Shown here one piece after another: positions 33,046-42,870 of a DNA stretch of 64,000 nucleotides. Source of the stretch: Citrobacter sp. MGH106 (GTDB taxonomy: Bacteria > Pseudomonadota > Gammaproteobacteria > Enterobacterales > Enterobacteriaceae); NCBI RefSeq assembly GCF_001037495.1, contig NZ_KQ089822.1:3429938-3493937 (forward strand), given 5' to 3'. Below the pieces are notes generated by a model that was not told where the DNA came from, searched no databases, and worked only from the letters and a program-made list of their open reading frames with translations. The translations under genes were made by a program, and so were the position numbers. The first letter of the stretch is position 1, and every line of letters begins with the position of its first letter.

Positions 33046-33920
33046 TTGAGATTCAGGGCGTCGAGCTTCTCCTCGTACTGGTAATAATTGATGCTTTCGT
33101 ACAGCTCGTTACGCGTCTGCATCATGTCGATCACGCTCTTTTGCGTGCCTTCCTGGCGCAGCACGTTGTAAACCCTTTCTGCGGCGCGGTTCATGGCACG
33201 GAAAGCAGACAGCGGATAGAGCGCCATTGCGACGTTAGCGCTACGCAATTCATCGGTGGTGAACAGCGGCGTGGCGCCAAATTCGGTAATGTTGGCGAGG
33301 ATCGGTACCTGCACCGCATCAGCAAACTGGCGGTACATAGAAAGCTCGGTGATGGCCTCCGGGAACAGCATGTCAGCACCCGCTTCGACATACGCCCGCG
33401 CACGATCGATTGCCGCTTCCAACCCTTCCACCGCCAGCGCATCGGTACGCGCCATGATCACAAAGTTCGGATCGGTGCGCGCATCCACTGCGGCGCGAAT
33501 ACGATCAACCATCTCTTCTTTGGAGACGATCGCTTTATTCGGACGATGACCGCAGCGCTTAGCGCCGATCTGATCTTCAATATGCAGCGCAGCGGCGCCG
33601 GCTTTGATCATTGATTTCACAGTACGCGCCACGTTAAATGCCGAGGATCCGAAACCAATATCTGCATCCACCAGCAGCGGCAACGGGCAGACATCGGTAA
33701 TACGGCGAATATCAGTCAGAACATCATCCAGAGTGGAGATGCCGAGATCCGGCAAGCCCAGCGATCCGGCAGCGACACCACCACCCGACAGATAAATCGC
33801 CTGATACCCGGCACGCTGAGCCAACAGCGCGTGATTGGCGTTAATGGTGCCAACGATTTGTAATGGATTTTCTTTGGTGAGCGCGGCGCGGAACGCCAGC
33901 CCTGGGGAGTGTAGAGACAT
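33042..33920 (-). CDS. prpB: 2-Methylisocitrate lyase
   Basis: PrpB cleaves 2-methylisocitrate to pyruvate and succinate. The 292 residues are a few short of the E. coli protein (296) at the C-terminus, because the stop codon falls in the REP element. Catalytic KRCGH is in [14 protein letters not shown], and the metal-binding DADIGFG segment is intact. Start at 33920 ([11 protein letters not shown]) is preferred to 33941. First gene of prpBCDE behind a sigma-54 promoter. Confidence 0.97.
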   Translation of the reverse strand: MSLHSPGLAFRAALTKENPLQIVGTINANHALLAQRAGYQAIYLSGGGVAAGSLGLPDLGISTLDDVLTDIRRITDVCPLPLLVDADIGFGSSAFNVARTVKSMIKAGAAALHIEDQIGAKRCGHRPNKAIVSKEEMVDRIRAAVDARTDPNFVIMARTDALAVEGLEAAIDRARAYVEAGADMLFPEAITELSMYRQFADAVQVPILANITEFGATPLFTTDELRSANVAMALYPLSAFRAMNRAAERVYNVLRQEGTQKSVIDMMQTRNELYESINYYQYEEKLDALNLK

Positions 33921-33968
33921 ATCCCATCCTCTTGTTATCAACTTGTTATCGTTCGTTGATTAACTAAA

Positions 33969-33983
33969 GCAAGGGGTATGCCA
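33969..33983 (-). promoter_or_regulatory. Sigma-54 promoter of prpBCDE
   Basis: On the minus strand TGGCATACCCCTTGC matches the -24/-12 consensus (TGGCAC-N5-TTGC) with correct GG-to-GC spacing. It lies about 50 bases before prpB, leaving a short leader. PrpR, encoded next to it, is a sigma-54 activator. Confidence 0.92.
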
Positions 33984-34081
33984 AAGACCTTAATTTTTAT
34001 TCATTTTCTGTTTTTGTTTTTAAAAACAATAAATTAAATTCAATCTTTATATCTTTGTTGCACAAAAGCGTGTCAGCTATC

Positions 34082-34129
34082 GTTTCATGAAACTGGTTTA
34101 AGTGTTTCATTGCAACATTTATGAAACAC
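34082..34129. promoter_or_regulatory. Candidate PrpR operator palindromes
   Basis: A perfect palindrome GTTTCATGAAAC (34082-34093) and an inverted repeat GTGTTTCAT-N10-ATGAAACAC (34102-34129) share the same half-site TTTCAT. They lie 100-160 bp upstream of the sigma-54 promoter, where enhancer-type activator sites are expected, and directly before prpR. The AT-rich run between (34015-34060) could carry an IHF bend. Confidence 0.75.
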
Positions 34130-34170
34130 AACTAAACCCAATATTCGGTTCCTGACTTTTTGGGTTAGCT

Positions 34171-35766
34171 ATGGCTGATACACATCTTCCTCCACGGGTG
34201 AACGACGACAAACCGGTTATCTGGACGGTCTCCGTCACGCGTCTGTTCGAACTTTTCCGCGACATTAGCCTGGAGTTTGATCACCTGGCGACTATCACCC
34301 CTATTCAGCTTGGTTTTGAAAAGGCAGTGACCTGGATCCGTAAAAAGCTGGCCACTGAGCGTTGCGATGCCATCATCGCCGCAGGCTCCAACGGTGCCTA
34401 TTTGAAGAGCCGCTTGTCCATTCCGGTGATCCTGATTAAACCCAGCGGATTTGATGTGTTACAGGCGCTGGCGAAAGCGGGAAAACTCACTTCGTCGATT
34501 GGCGTCATCACCTATCAGGAAACCATCCCCGCGCTGATGGCCTTTCAAAAAACATTCAATTTACAGCTTGAGCAGCGCAGCTATATCACTGAAGAGGATG
34601 CCCGTGGACAAATCAATGAGCTGAAAGCCTGCGGTACACAAGCGGTGGTCGGCGCGGGACTGATTACCGATCTGGCGGAAGAAGCCGGTATGACCGGCAT
34701 CTTTATCTATTCGGCATCCACCGTGCGCCAGGCCTTCAGCGATGCGCTGGATATGACCCGAATGACGCTACGGCGAAACGGCCAGTATGCTTCTGGTGAG
34801 ACGCTGCGTACCCGCTATGCCTTGGTGGACATGCGCGGTCACTCTGCGCAGATGGAACAGATGCGGCATACGATTATGCTGTACGCCCGCTCCCGCGCGC
34901 CGGTATTGATTCAGGGCGAAACCGGAACCGGTAAAGAGCTGGCGGCGCAGGCCATTCATCGTGAATATTTCACCCGCCAGGAGAATCGACGCGGGAAGCC
35001 CTCACCGCCGTTTGTCGCCGTCAACTGCGGGGCCATCACCGAATCATTGCTGGAAGCTGAGCTGTTCGGCTATGAGGATGGCGCATTTACCGGCTCGCGC
35101 CGGGGAGGACGCGCGGGTCTGTTTGAAATCGCCCACGGTGGAACGCTGTTTCTCGATGAGATTGGCGAGATGCCGCTGCCGCTACAAACCCGACTACTGC
35201 GCGTGCTGGAAGAAAAAGAGGTTACGCGGGTGGGCGGACATCAGCCAATCCCGGTGGATGTGCGGGTGATTAGCGCCACGCATTGTCATCTTGAGCAGGA
35301 GATGAAACAGGGAAAGTTTCGTACCGATCTGTTTTATCGCCTGAGCATTCTGCGTCTGCAGTTGCCGCCGCTGCGCGAGCGTCTGCCCGATATTTTGCCG
35401 CTGGCAGAAGGATTTTTAAAACAGTCATTGGCGGAATTAGATGTGCCGTTTTCAGAGACAGTGCGCAAGGGATTGAGTCTGAGTCAGCATACTCTGCTGA
35501 ATTATGGCTGGCCGGGGAATATTCGTGAACTGCGCAATATGATGGAGCGTCTGGCGCTATTTTTAAGTGAGGATCCACAGCCGGAGCTGAACGTCCATTT
35601 CTTACAGCAGTTAATGCCGGAACTGACCAATGTCGCCGAAATCCCCCTGATATCACCATCGCTGACGCCACAGCAGGTACTGGCACAATTCAATGGCGAT
35701 AAAACAGCGGCAGCACGATATCTCGGTATCAGCAGAACCACATTCTGGCGCAGGCTAAAAGAATAA
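34171..35766 (+). CDS. prpR: Sigma-54-dependent activator of propionate catabolism
   Basis: PrpR, 531 residues. The N-terminal ~200 residues are the PrpR_N ligand domain, which senses 2-methylcitrate. A central AAA+ domain carries Walker A ([12 protein letters not shown]), the sigma-54 contact loop ([10 protein letters not shown]) and Walker B ([12 protein letters not shown]). A Fis-type HTH ([20 protein letters not shown]) closes the protein. It is divergent from prpBCDE and shares its control region. Confidence 0.97.
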   Translation: MADTHLPPRVNDDKPVIWTVSVTRLFELFRDISLEFDHLATITPIQLGFEKAVTWIRKKLATERCDAIIAAGSNGAYLKSRLSIPVILIKPSGFDVLQALAKAGKLTSSIGVITYQETIPALMAFQKTFNLQLEQRSYITEEDARGQINELKACGTQAVVGAGLITDLAEEAGMTGIFIYSASTVRQAFSDALDMTRMTLRRNGQYASGETLRTRYALVDMRGHSAQMEQMRHTIMLYARSRAPVLIQGETGTGKELAAQAIHREYFTRQENRRGKPSPPFVAVNCGAITESLLEAELFGYEDGAFTGSRRGGRAGLFEIAHGGTLFLDEIGEMPLPLQTRLLRVLEEKEVTRVGGHQPIPVDVRVISATHCHLEQEMKQGKFRTDLFYRLSILRLQLPPLRERLPDILPLAEGFLKQSLAELDVPFSETVRKGLSLSQHTLLNYGWPGNIRELRNMMERLALFLSEDPQPELNVHFLQQLMPELTNVAEIPLISPSLTPQQVLAQFNGDKTAAARYLGISRTTFWRRLKE

Positions 35767-35799
35767 CCCACCAGTACAAGGACTGGCGGGTATTTTATC
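35767..35799. terminator. Terminator between prpR and yahO
   Basis: CCCACCAGT / ACTGGCGGG with one A-C mismatch forms a 9-bp stem (35767-35790), followed by TATTTTATCTTT on the plus strand. Confidence 0.7.
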
Positions 35800-35814
35800 T
35801 TTCAATACAGCGCA

Positions 35815-36090
35815 TTATTTTTTCTTGTAAATATTGGCAGTGCCATGGATTTTATTATCCGTTTGACCGGATGTTAATACCACAACGTCAGCACCTTTCT
35901 CTTCTGCTTTCTTCAGAAGTTCTTCTTTGGCATCTGCAACGGAAACTTCATTACTTGTTGAGATATCACCAATTTTTGTATATTGCGACTCAACCTTTTC
36001 AAACTCAACCTTTGTCATAAATTCTGCTGCATACACGTTGGTCACGACAAAAGCTAACGCACCAATTAATAACTTATATCCAGTTTTCAT
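35815..36090 (-). CDS. yahO: Periplasmic protein YahO (DUF1471)
   Basis: A 91-residue secreted protein of the DUF1471 (BhsA/McbA) family, nearly identical to E. coli YahO over [20 protein letters not shown] and [17 protein letters not shown]. Signal peptide [21 protein letters not shown] with AYA-like cleavage before AEF. Family members are linked to stress and biofilm responses; the exact role is unknown. Its position next to prpR is as in E. coli and Salmonella. Confidence 0.95.
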   Translation of the reverse strand: MKTGYKLLIGALAFVVTNVYAAEFMTKVEFEKVESQYTKIGDISTSNEVSVADAKEELLKKAEEKGADVVVLTSGQTDNKIHGTANIYKKK

Positions 36091-36433
36091 ATAAAAACTC
36101 CAGGTTTTGTTTTACGCCATTATCGACCCCTGAGCATCCATCGTGCGAGTCAAGGATGATTAATAAGTAGTTCAGCCCGAATAAAAAATCCAGAGCTAAC
36201 AGAAATATAAAGATATTTTGCAAAACAATGATGGCAGAGATTCCTGTAGCGCTGCGTGCGCCACCCCGCCCGGTCTATTGAAAACACCCCAGACGCCCGT
36301 TTGCAACATCGGCGGCGTTTCATAAAACAGTGTGAGTACATACTCAGAATCATGCTTACACTAAAACTATAGTATGGGTTGATTCAGAACGACCTCAATT
36401 ACGATTGAAGGTAAAACGCCAATTTTTTCACAG
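36091..36433. other. Intergenic region yahO-yahN
   Basis: A 343-bp gap between divergent genes. A TATAGT element near 36370 could be a -10 for yahN. No repeat, RNA or further gene is convincing. Confidence 0.35.
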
Positions 36434-37081
36434 ATGGAAGCGCTGTTTATGGAACCTCTACACGCCGTCGTACTTACCGTCAGTTTATTTGTTTTAACCT
36501 TTTTTAACCCCGGCGCGAATCTGTTCGTGGTGGTGCAAACCAGTCTGGCATCAGGGCGGCGAGCAGGCGTAATGACAGGACTGGGCGTTGCATTAGGCGA
36601 TGCCTTCTATTCCGGTCTGGGACTCTTTGGGATGGCGACGCTTATCACCCAGTGTGAAGAGATATTTTCGCTGATAAAAATTATCGGTGGCGCCTATTTG
36701 CTGTGGTTTGCGTGGAATAGCATACGGCATCAGGCCACACCACAAATGCCCACATTACAGCAGCCGCTCTCCGCTCCCTGGTATGTTTTCTTCCGTCGTG
36801 GATTATTAACGGATTTGTCCAATCCACAGACCGTGCTGTTTTTTATTAGTATCTTCTCAGTAACGTTAAGTGCAGAAACCCCGACCTGGGCCAGGTTAAT
36901 GGCGTGGGCAGGAATAGTCTTTTCTTCCGTTATCTGGCGTATTTTTCTCAGCCAGGCGTTTTCTCTACCCGCAGTGCGTCGTGCATACGGACGTATTCAA
37001 CGGGTTGCCAGTCGGGTGATTGGCGCCATTATCGGCGTCTTCGCTTTAAGGCTGATTTATGAAGGTATTAGCCATCGTTAA
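36434..37081 (+). CDS. yahN: LysE/RhtB-family exporter YahN
   Basis: A 215-residue inner-membrane amino-acid exporter of the LysE/RhtB family with about six hydrophobic segments, matching E. coli YahN (FFNPGANLFVVVQTSLASGR; GVALGDAFYSGLGLFG; LTDLSNPQTVLFF). ATG 36434 is used; the internal ATG at 36449 (MEPLHAV) is also possible. The substrate is not established. Confidence 0.93.
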   Translation: MEALFMEPLHAVVLTVSLFVLTFFNPGANLFVVVQTSLASGRRAGVMTGLGVALGDAFYSGLGLFGMATLITQCEEIFSLIKIIGGAYLLWFAWNSIRHQATPQMPTLQQPLSAPWYVFFRRGLLTDLSNPQTVLFFISIFSVTLSAETPTWARLMAWAGIVFSSVIWRIFLSQAFSLPAVRRAYGRIQRVASRVIGAIIGVFALRLIYEGISHR

Positions 37082-37162
37082 GAGAGTTTAACTTGACCAT
37101 CGTGACGTAATTGTCCGTAATACCGCCTGAATTTTTCAATCGTATTTTTGAGTGGCTGTGAG

Positions 37163-38548
37163 ATGGAACAGGTTGATCCGGTAAACGACACATTACTCCT
37201 TTCGGAATGGCAGGCGCTGTTGCGCCAGACACCTCCTGAAGTTCACACGCTCCTGACATCATTAACCGATCAGGAGATCCGCCATTTAGTAACTGTTTTT
37301 TATGACTACATGCTCTCCCATGCTGAGAGCGCGTTATTCCTTAATACCGAACAGGTCAGCACCCGCCTCAGCGGCAGTATGTTTGACTGGCTTCGCAGCG
37401 TACTCGGCAGTGCGCAGGAAGATATTTCACAGTTGCTGGCGAAACAACGCAATATTGGCGTGGTCCATGCGCGAATTGGCCTACCAATCGATCTGGTTAA
37501 TCGCGGCGCACGTAAGCTGAAAGATGAGCTGTATCGGGTACTTAAAAAGAAAGCAAACTACCCACCCGGCCTGTTAAGCGATGCCATCTGTTTCAGCAGC
37601 CTGGCAATGGACACCGCTCTGGAGGCCATGACGGTCTCCTACTCCCCAAGTTATCAAAACTCGATGCATACGCAGGAGCAGTATCGCCTGCAGACAATTT
37701 ACGATGATGTCAACGTAGAGCGCGAGCGGCAAATCCGTTCATTTACCGACTGGGAAAACCAGTTTATCTACAATATAGCCACGGGGTTGCCCTCCGCGGA
37801 GATAGTTTTTCTGTCGAACTCTGATTTTGGCATGTGGTTTTCGCATAAGGGAAAACACATTCTCGGCAACAGCAATCTGCTGGCTGAGATGGAGTCGCTG
37901 ATCGTAGAAATCGACGATCGCCTGACGCAGACACTGTCGAATCAGCAGCCGACAGAAGCCCAACGGATGAGTCTTCTACAGGATGTTCGACAGCTTTCTG
38001 CAAAAATGCATTTCCTTCTCGCCTCGATGTTTGAAGCGCTGGTCAAACAGGAAAATGGTAAAGACTCGCTGACTCAGTTGCTTAACCGTCGCTTTATTCC
38101 GACCATCATGCGCCGCGAAATCTCGCTGGCATTACATTCGCGTAAGCCTTTTACTCTGGCAATGCTGGATATCGACTACTTCAAGCAAATCAACGATCGC
38201 TATGGGCATAACACCGGTGATATCACGCTGAAGAACGTAGCGGCCATCATTTATGAACATATCCGCAGCAGCGATTATGTTTTCCGCTACGGTGGCGAAG
38301 AATTTATGATCCTGCTGGTGGAGCCGGATATTTCACAGGCGAATATTATTCTGGAAACCCTGCGTAAGAAAATCGCTGAGCTACGGATGGTGGCCTCTGC
38401 CGCTGAGTCGTTCTCTATTACCGTCAGTATTGGTATCGCCGAATATGACTATCATCCGGACTACAAGCAACTGGTTGATAAAGCCGATCGTGCACTCTAC
38501 CTGGCGAAAAGTAATGGACGTAATCGCGTAGAGACTTATCAGGAATGA
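37163..38548 (+). CDS. Globin-coupled diguanylate cyclase (DosC-like)
   Basis: A 461-residue cytoplasmic signalling protein with the layout of E. coli DosC (460). An N-terminal sensor globin carries the proximal heme His at about residue 102 (NIGVVHARIGLP). A middle linker is followed by a GGDEF domain from about residue 300. The active motif is GGEEF (FRYGGEEFMILL) and an inhibitory RxxD site (RSSD) lies five residues before it, so it should make c-di-GMP in response to O2, NO or CO and be feedback-inhibited. ATG 37163 is chosen; TTG at 37148 is possible. The phosphodiesterase partner DosP is not adjacent. Confidence 0.9.
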   Translation: MEQVDPVNDTLLLSEWQALLRQTPPEVHTLLTSLTDQEIRHLVTVFYDYMLSHAESALFLNTEQVSTRLSGSMFDWLRSVLGSAQEDISQLLAKQRNIGVVHARIGLPIDLVNRGARKLKDELYRVLKKKANYPPGLLSDAICFSSLAMDTALEAMTVSYSPSYQNSMHTQEQYRLQTIYDDVNVERERQIRSFTDWENQFIYNIATGLPSAEIVFLSNSDFGMWFSHKGKHILGNSNLLAEMESLIVEIDDRLTQTLSNQQPTEAQRMSLLQDVRQLSAKMHFLLASMFEALVKQENGKDSLTQLLNRRFIPTIMRREISLALHSRKPFTLAMLDIDYFKQINDRYGHNTGDITLKNVAAIIYEHIRSSDYVFRYGGEEFMILLVEPDISQANIILETLRKKIAELRMVASAAESFSITVSIGIAEYDYHPDYKQLVDKADRALYLAKSNGRNRVETYQE

Positions 38549-38580
38549 CCCCAGGCATCCAGCTAAAGTAAGTGCCAAAT

Positions 38581-38608
38581 AATAAATACCTCGTTCGAGG
38601 TATTTATT
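38581..38608 (+). terminator. Terminator after diguanylate cyclase gene
   Basis: A perfect 12-bp stem AATAAATACCTC / GAGGTATTTATT with a GTTC loop, 32 bases after the stop. Confidence 0.7.
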
Positions 38609-38777
38609 TGACCTGCGATAACTATCGGCTGTTATTTTTATGAAGGCATTTTAACGCTATAAAAATAACAGTCACTTAATAAGATGCAAATCAAATACAC
38701 TATATCTGTCTGGCGTTAGCATATCCCGGTGATGCATCCTCCTGTGTGGAGGAAATAAAGAGGGATAATACAACACC

Positions 38778-39872
38778 ATGAACGGGAAAAAGAGAACTCG
38801 CTGGCAGCGCCGCCCCGGCACGACCGGAGGAAAACTACCGTGGAATGACTGGCGCAATGCCACCACCTGGAGAAGAGCCACCCAGTTTCTCCTGCTGTCC
38901 ATCAATATCTACATTGGCATAACGTTCTATTATTGGGTCCGCTATTTCGAAACCGCCGGCACCAGCGTTTATATTCCAAGACCTGGCGGCATTGAGGGAT
39001 GGCTCCCCATCGCAGGGTTGATGAATATCAGATACACCCTGGAGACCGGTTATCTTCCGCCTGTTCATGCAGCCTCAATGTTGCTGTTAGTGGCATTTAT
39101 CCTGATAAGCCTGTTGTTAAAAAAATCATTCTGCTCGTGGCTATGCCCGGTGGGTACGCTTTCAGAACTGATTGGCAATGTAGGGAAAAAGCTATTTGGA
39201 CGCCATTTCAGGTTACCACGCTGGCTGGATATCCCGCTGCTCGGTCTGAAATATCTGCTGTTGAGTTTTTTCCTGTATATCGCCCTGTCAATGCCCGCAC
39301 AAGGTATTCAGTACTTCCTGATGTCAGCTTATGGAATGATCATCGACGTTAAGATGCTCGATTTCTTCCGCAATATCGGCAGTGCTACGCTCATCTTCGT
39401 GATCGTTATCAGCGTCATGAGTTTATTTATCCGCAATGCCTGGTGCCGTTATCTGTGCCCCTATGGCGCACTGCTCGGCCTCTTCTCCCTGCTTTCTCCG
39501 TTTAAAATACGACGTAATGCAGACAGTTGTATAGACTGCGGAAAATGCGCGAAAAACTGCCCGTCAGCGATTCCTGTCGATCGTTTGATTCAGGTCAGAA
39601 CCGTTGAATGTACCGGTTGTATGACCTGCGTAGAATCCTGCCCGGTGGCTTCAACGCTTACATTTTCACTAAAAACGCCGCCAGGCTCGCAAGAAAACAG
39701 TAAACCCTTGTGGCGTCAAACTGCGCTCTCCGGTGTAGTCATGGCAATGCTGGTACTGAGTATCCTCTTCTCAGCTATCGGTTTTGCGGTCTATGCGAAG
39801 GTCTGGGACACGCCAATTCCTGATCATATGTATTTCCAACTGATACCCAAAGCCAGGATGATTGGGCACTAA
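38778..39872 (+). CDS. yccM: YccM-like membrane [4Fe-4S] electron-transfer protein
   Basis: A 364-residue NapH/CcoG-type membrane ferredoxin, close to E. coli YccM (357). Several membrane segments are followed by two CxxCxxCxxxCP motifs (SCIDCGKCAKNCPS; ECTGCMTCVESCPV) near residues 250-290, and two CxxxCP pairs occur in the membrane part (KSFCSWLCPVGTLSE; AWCRYLCPYGALLG). It probably passes electrons from quinol to a partner oxidoreductase, which is not evident nearby. In E. coli yccM lies elsewhere on the chromosome. Confidence 0.92.
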   Translation: MNGKKRTRWQRRPGTTGGKLPWNDWRNATTWRRATQFLLLSINIYIGITFYYWVRYFETAGTSVYIPRPGGIEGWLPIAGLMNIRYTLETGYLPPVHAASMLLLVAFILISLLLKKSFCSWLCPVGTLSELIGNVGKKLFGRHFRLPRWLDIPLLGLKYLLLSFFLYIALSMPAQGIQYFLMSAYGMIIDVKMLDFFRNIGSATLIFVIVISVMSLFIRNAWCRYLCPYGALLGLFSLLSPFKIRRNADSCIDCGKCAKNCPSAIPVDRLIQVRTVECTGCMTCVESCPVASTLTFSLKTPPGSQENSKPLWRQTALSGVVMAMLVLSILFSAIGFAVYAKVWDTPIPDHMYFQLIPKARMIGH

Positions 39873-39908
39873 TAATCTGCACCACCACACCCGCTCCCAT
39901 ACCATACA

Positions 39909-39942
39909 AAAACCCTGCTAATTCTGGCAGGGTTTTCTGTTT
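39909..39942 (+). terminator. Terminator after yccM
   Basis: AAAACCCTGC / GCAGGGTTTT, a 10-bp stem with an 8-nt loop, followed by CTGTTTAT. Confidence 0.8.
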
Positions 39943-40059
39943 ATCATGCCACTTTAAGACTAATGAACTTGTGCCCCCGTCGCCCTGTTTATACAACCTT
40001 AAATATCAACTGTAATAACCCAATTTTTATTTCATTACAGGCAATAAGGGACCACAATA

Positions 40060-40587
40060 ATGTTCGGGAATAAAATCGTGACTAAAATAAAACTGACGCT
40101 GGTATTACCTGTTTTTCTTGCTGGCTGTACGATGAGTGACGGGGAATTAAGAAACGCCTACGCTAACCATTATCAGCAACCTGCCACTTATGTTGAAATC
40201 TATAAGCAAAAAATAGCCGGGATGGATATCGATGCGTTAACCCAATATGCTGCAGCTGAAGAGAAGAAAAAGATGCGTGGACAGCCGAGGCTGAAAGTTG
40301 ACGACTCTATTACGGTTGAAAATATTCAGGCTAAAGGCAATCGGGTGGTGTTTGATTACTCTCTGTCAGAAATCTGGCTGGCGCTGCCCGCAAATAAGCA
40401 GCTGGAACAACAAGCAATCATGAAAAAAGATCTGATTTATCGTACCTGCTCACTGGAAACGGTACGCCTGGCCCAGGCGAAGGGGCTGGAAGAAGAACAT
40501 AACTATTACAGCCAGTATCCCAATAAGCTCTCCTTTACCCTGAGAACCAACGCCCAGATTTGTATCGATAACGGCTTTACTCAGTAA
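40060..40587 (+). CDS. Hypothetical lipoprotein
   Basis: A 175-residue protein with an N-terminal lipoprotein signal: charged start, hydrophobic stretch LTLVLPVFLAG and lipobox LAGC at residue 22. The mature part is mixed alpha/beta with no recognised domain; C-terminal cysteines (RTCSLET, AQICIDNG) could form a disulfide. AAGGGA lies upstream of ATG 40060. Function unknown. Confidence 0.75.
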   Translation: MFGNKIVTKIKLTLVLPVFLAGCTMSDGELRNAYANHYQQPATYVEIYKQKIAGMDIDALTQYAAAEEKKKMRGQPRLKVDDSITVENIQAKGNRVVFDYSLSEIWLALPANKQLEQQAIMKKDLIYRTCSLETVRLAQAKGLEEEHNYYSQYPNKLSFTLRTNAQICIDNGFTQ

Positions 40588-40606
40588 TCTCGCTGATCCC
40601 TGGATT

Positions 40607-40629
40607 GCCCGGCGAGACTCACGCCGGGC
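40607..40629. terminator. Hairpin between convergent lipoprotein gene and foxA
   Basis: GCCCGGCG / CGCCGGGC with a 7-nt loop, located between the two stop codons. Confidence 0.65.
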
Positions 40630-40640
40630 CATTTATGCTA

Positions 40641-42731
40641 TCAGAACTTCCAGGACACGCTGCCGACAATACTACGTTCAGCACCAAAGTAGCAGTAAGA
40701 CAGTGAGTTACAGGCCGCAACGTAACGTTTATCGGTCAGGTTATTGACGTTGAGCTGCGCGCTCACCCCTTTCAGGCCGATATGCGTTAAGTCGTAGCCA
40801 ATCGCCATATCCACCAGTGTGTATGAAGGTAGAGTGTGGGTATTCAGACGATCGCTGGTAATGCCATTGACATAACGCACGCCAGAACCCAGCGTCAGAC
40901 CATCCAGCGGGCCGCTTTTCACATCGTAACTCAGCCAGCTACTGGCCTGATTACGCGGCGCATAAACAGCGCGCTTACCTTGCTCTTCCGGACTGCTTTT
41001 CTTATAGCGAATATCGGTGTAGGTATACGCCGCCTGCAAACGGAAGTTATCTGTTAGCTGACTAATCGCCTCCAGCTCCACACCCTCGGATTCAATTTCC
41101 CCAATTGAACGGTACGGATCGGTCGGCTCTTCTTTGGTGGCGATATTGGTCTGATTGATGCGGAAAACCGACGCACTAAACTGGCTGTTCAGCCCTTCTG
41201 GTTCATATTTCAACCCGGCTTCCCACTGTTTGCCCTTCATTGGCTCCAGCAGGTTACCGTTTTCATCAGCAAAACTGGTCGGCGTGAAGGCGGTAGAGTA
41301 GCTCACGTATGGGGCTAAACCGTTATCAAACAGATAGAGCAGAGCGGCGCGGGTGCTGAAGTTGTTTTTATCCAGATCGCTACGCGAGTCGTTGATCTTA
41401 TCAATATTTGACACACTGACCTGATCGTAACGACCGCCCAGAGTAATACGCCAGCGATCCCAGGACATCTGATCCTGCAGATAATAGCCCGTCTGGCGCA
41501 GTTTGTGTTTTTCACGCGCATACATACTGATGTAATCCGGCTTCGCCCCATACACCGGATTAAAGGCATCTATTGGCGGGAATGCGCCGTAGTAGCCAGT
41601 GGTATTATTGCTGCGATCCTGATAGTCGATCCCCACCAGCAGACGGTGGTTCACCTGCCAGGTATCAAAACTACCATCAAGCTGGTTATCCAGCGTAATT
41701 GCCGACATTTTCTCATCGGATCCAGAATAGCCGCGATTGAGTTCAGTCTCATTCAGCCAGCCTGCCGCATAAACCTGGTTCAGTTCGACATCGGTATGTA
41801 AATAACGCAGCTTTTGCCGCACCGACCAACCGTTGTCAAACATGTGTTCAATGTTGTAACCCACCATGTTTTCGCGGCGATCGTATTTGTCGTAATCATC
41901 TTCACCTTCGAAGAAGGTGTTAGAGATCTTCTGACCATAGTGGGGAACCACGGTGCCATCATAAGGCAAACCTGAGTGGCTGCCACCTTCCGGATCACGA
42001 TGCAGATAGGCCATCAGGTCGAGGCGTGTCTGGTCGGTGATCCGCCAGGTCAGGCTTGGCATCAGCGCATAGCGTTCTTCTTTCAACGGACCAAACTGCG
42101 AGTCCGCATAGCGCGTCATTCCGCTCAGACGCGCTGCCACACGATCGTTATCATCCAGAGCGCCAGTCACATCAAAGGCTGCGCCGCGCTGATTGTTGTT
42201 CCCGGCAAATAACTTCACTTCCCCGCCAGGGTCAAACGAGGGTTTACGTGATGTCAGCGCAACAATACCGCCCGGAGAGGAGCGGCCATACAGCACGGAT
42301 GCCGGACCACGAACCACTTCGATGTTTTCAAGGAACCAAGGATCGACGACCAACGAGCTGTGAGAGTTGGTATCGCCCATCATTTTCAGGCCATCGAGAT
42401 AGACGTTGTCGAGGCTACCATCAGAGAAACCGCGCAGCACAATGTAGTCAAAACGGTTCGAAGCGCCAATCTGGTTGCTGTACACCCCTGGTGTATAGCT
42501 CACAGCCTGACGCACACTGGTTGCCCCTTGCTCTTCAAACTGTTCGCGGGTGATGATAGACACCGACTGCGGGGTTTCAATATCCGGCGTGGCAAGCTTG
42601 GTTGCACCACTTTGCATCTGCGAGGTGACAACCACCGTATCGTTTTTTGTTGTTTCCTGCGCCAGCAGAGGAAAAGCCACGCTGCAGGTTACCCATCCCA
42701 CCAACAGCGCCAATCGAGTCTTAGCGAACAT
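40641..42731 (-). CDS. foxA: TonB-dependent ferrioxamine receptor FoxA
   Basis: A 696-residue outer-membrane siderophore receptor. Signal peptide ends near PLLAQETT; a TonB-box-like DTVVVTSQ and plug domain (TPQSVSIITREQFEEQGATS; SVLYGRSSPGGIV) precede a 22-strand barrel ending in aromatic Phe (VSWKF). Similarity and position next to yahN/yahO/prpR agree with Salmonella foxA, which takes up ferrioxamines B/E. ATG 42731 is preferred to 42749 because GGAG lies six bases before it. A Fur-box-like site is just upstream. Confidence 0.9.
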   Translation of the reverse strand: MFAKTRLALLVGWVTCSVAFPLLAQETTKNDTVVVTSQMQSGATKLATPDIETPQSVSIITREQFEEQGATSVRQAVSYTPGVYSNQIGASNRFDYIVLRGFSDGSLDNVYLDGLKMMGDTNSHSSLVVDPWFLENIEVVRGPASVLYGRSSPGGIVALTSRKPSFDPGGEVKLFAGNNNQRGAAFDVTGALDDNDRVAARLSGMTRYADSQFGPLKEERYALMPSLTWRITDQTRLDLMAYLHRDPEGGSHSGLPYDGTVVPHYGQKISNTFFEGEDDYDKYDRRENMVGYNIEHMFDNGWSVRQKLRYLHTDVELNQVYAAGWLNETELNRGYSGSDEKMSAITLDNQLDGSFDTWQVNHRLLVGIDYQDRSNNTTGYYGAFPPIDAFNPVYGAKPDYISMYAREKHKLRQTGYYLQDQMSWDRWRITLGGRYDQVSVSNIDKINDSRSDLDKNNFSTRAALLYLFDNGLAPYVSYSTAFTPTSFADENGNLLEPMKGKQWEAGLKYEPEGLNSQFSASVFRINQTNIATKEEPTDPYRSIGEIESEGVELEAISQLTDNFRLQAAYTYTDIRYKKSSPEEQGKRAVYAPRNQASSWLSYDVKSGPLDGLTLGSGVRYVNGITSDRLNTHTLPSYTLVDMAIGYDLTHIGLKGVSAQLNVNNLTDKRYVAACNSLSYCYFGAERSIVGSVSWKF

Positions 42732-42757
42732 GAACATCTCCAAAGGCATTTCTAATT

Positions 42758-42776
42758 GTAAATAAGAATTATTACC
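42758..42776 (-). promoter_or_regulatory. Fur-like box upstream of foxA
   Basis: GGTAATAATTCTTATTTAC on the minus strand agrees with the 19-bp Fur consensus at 12 positions by hand count and lies 27 bases before the foxA start. Confidence 0.6.
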
Positions 42777-42870
42777 TTTTTGGTGGCGAAGATAGCTATG
42801 CCGGATGCCAGGTTGCGTATGCGCAGTGCCAAAATGTTAGTCTCGACTTCGCACAAAGCAGAAAAATGGA

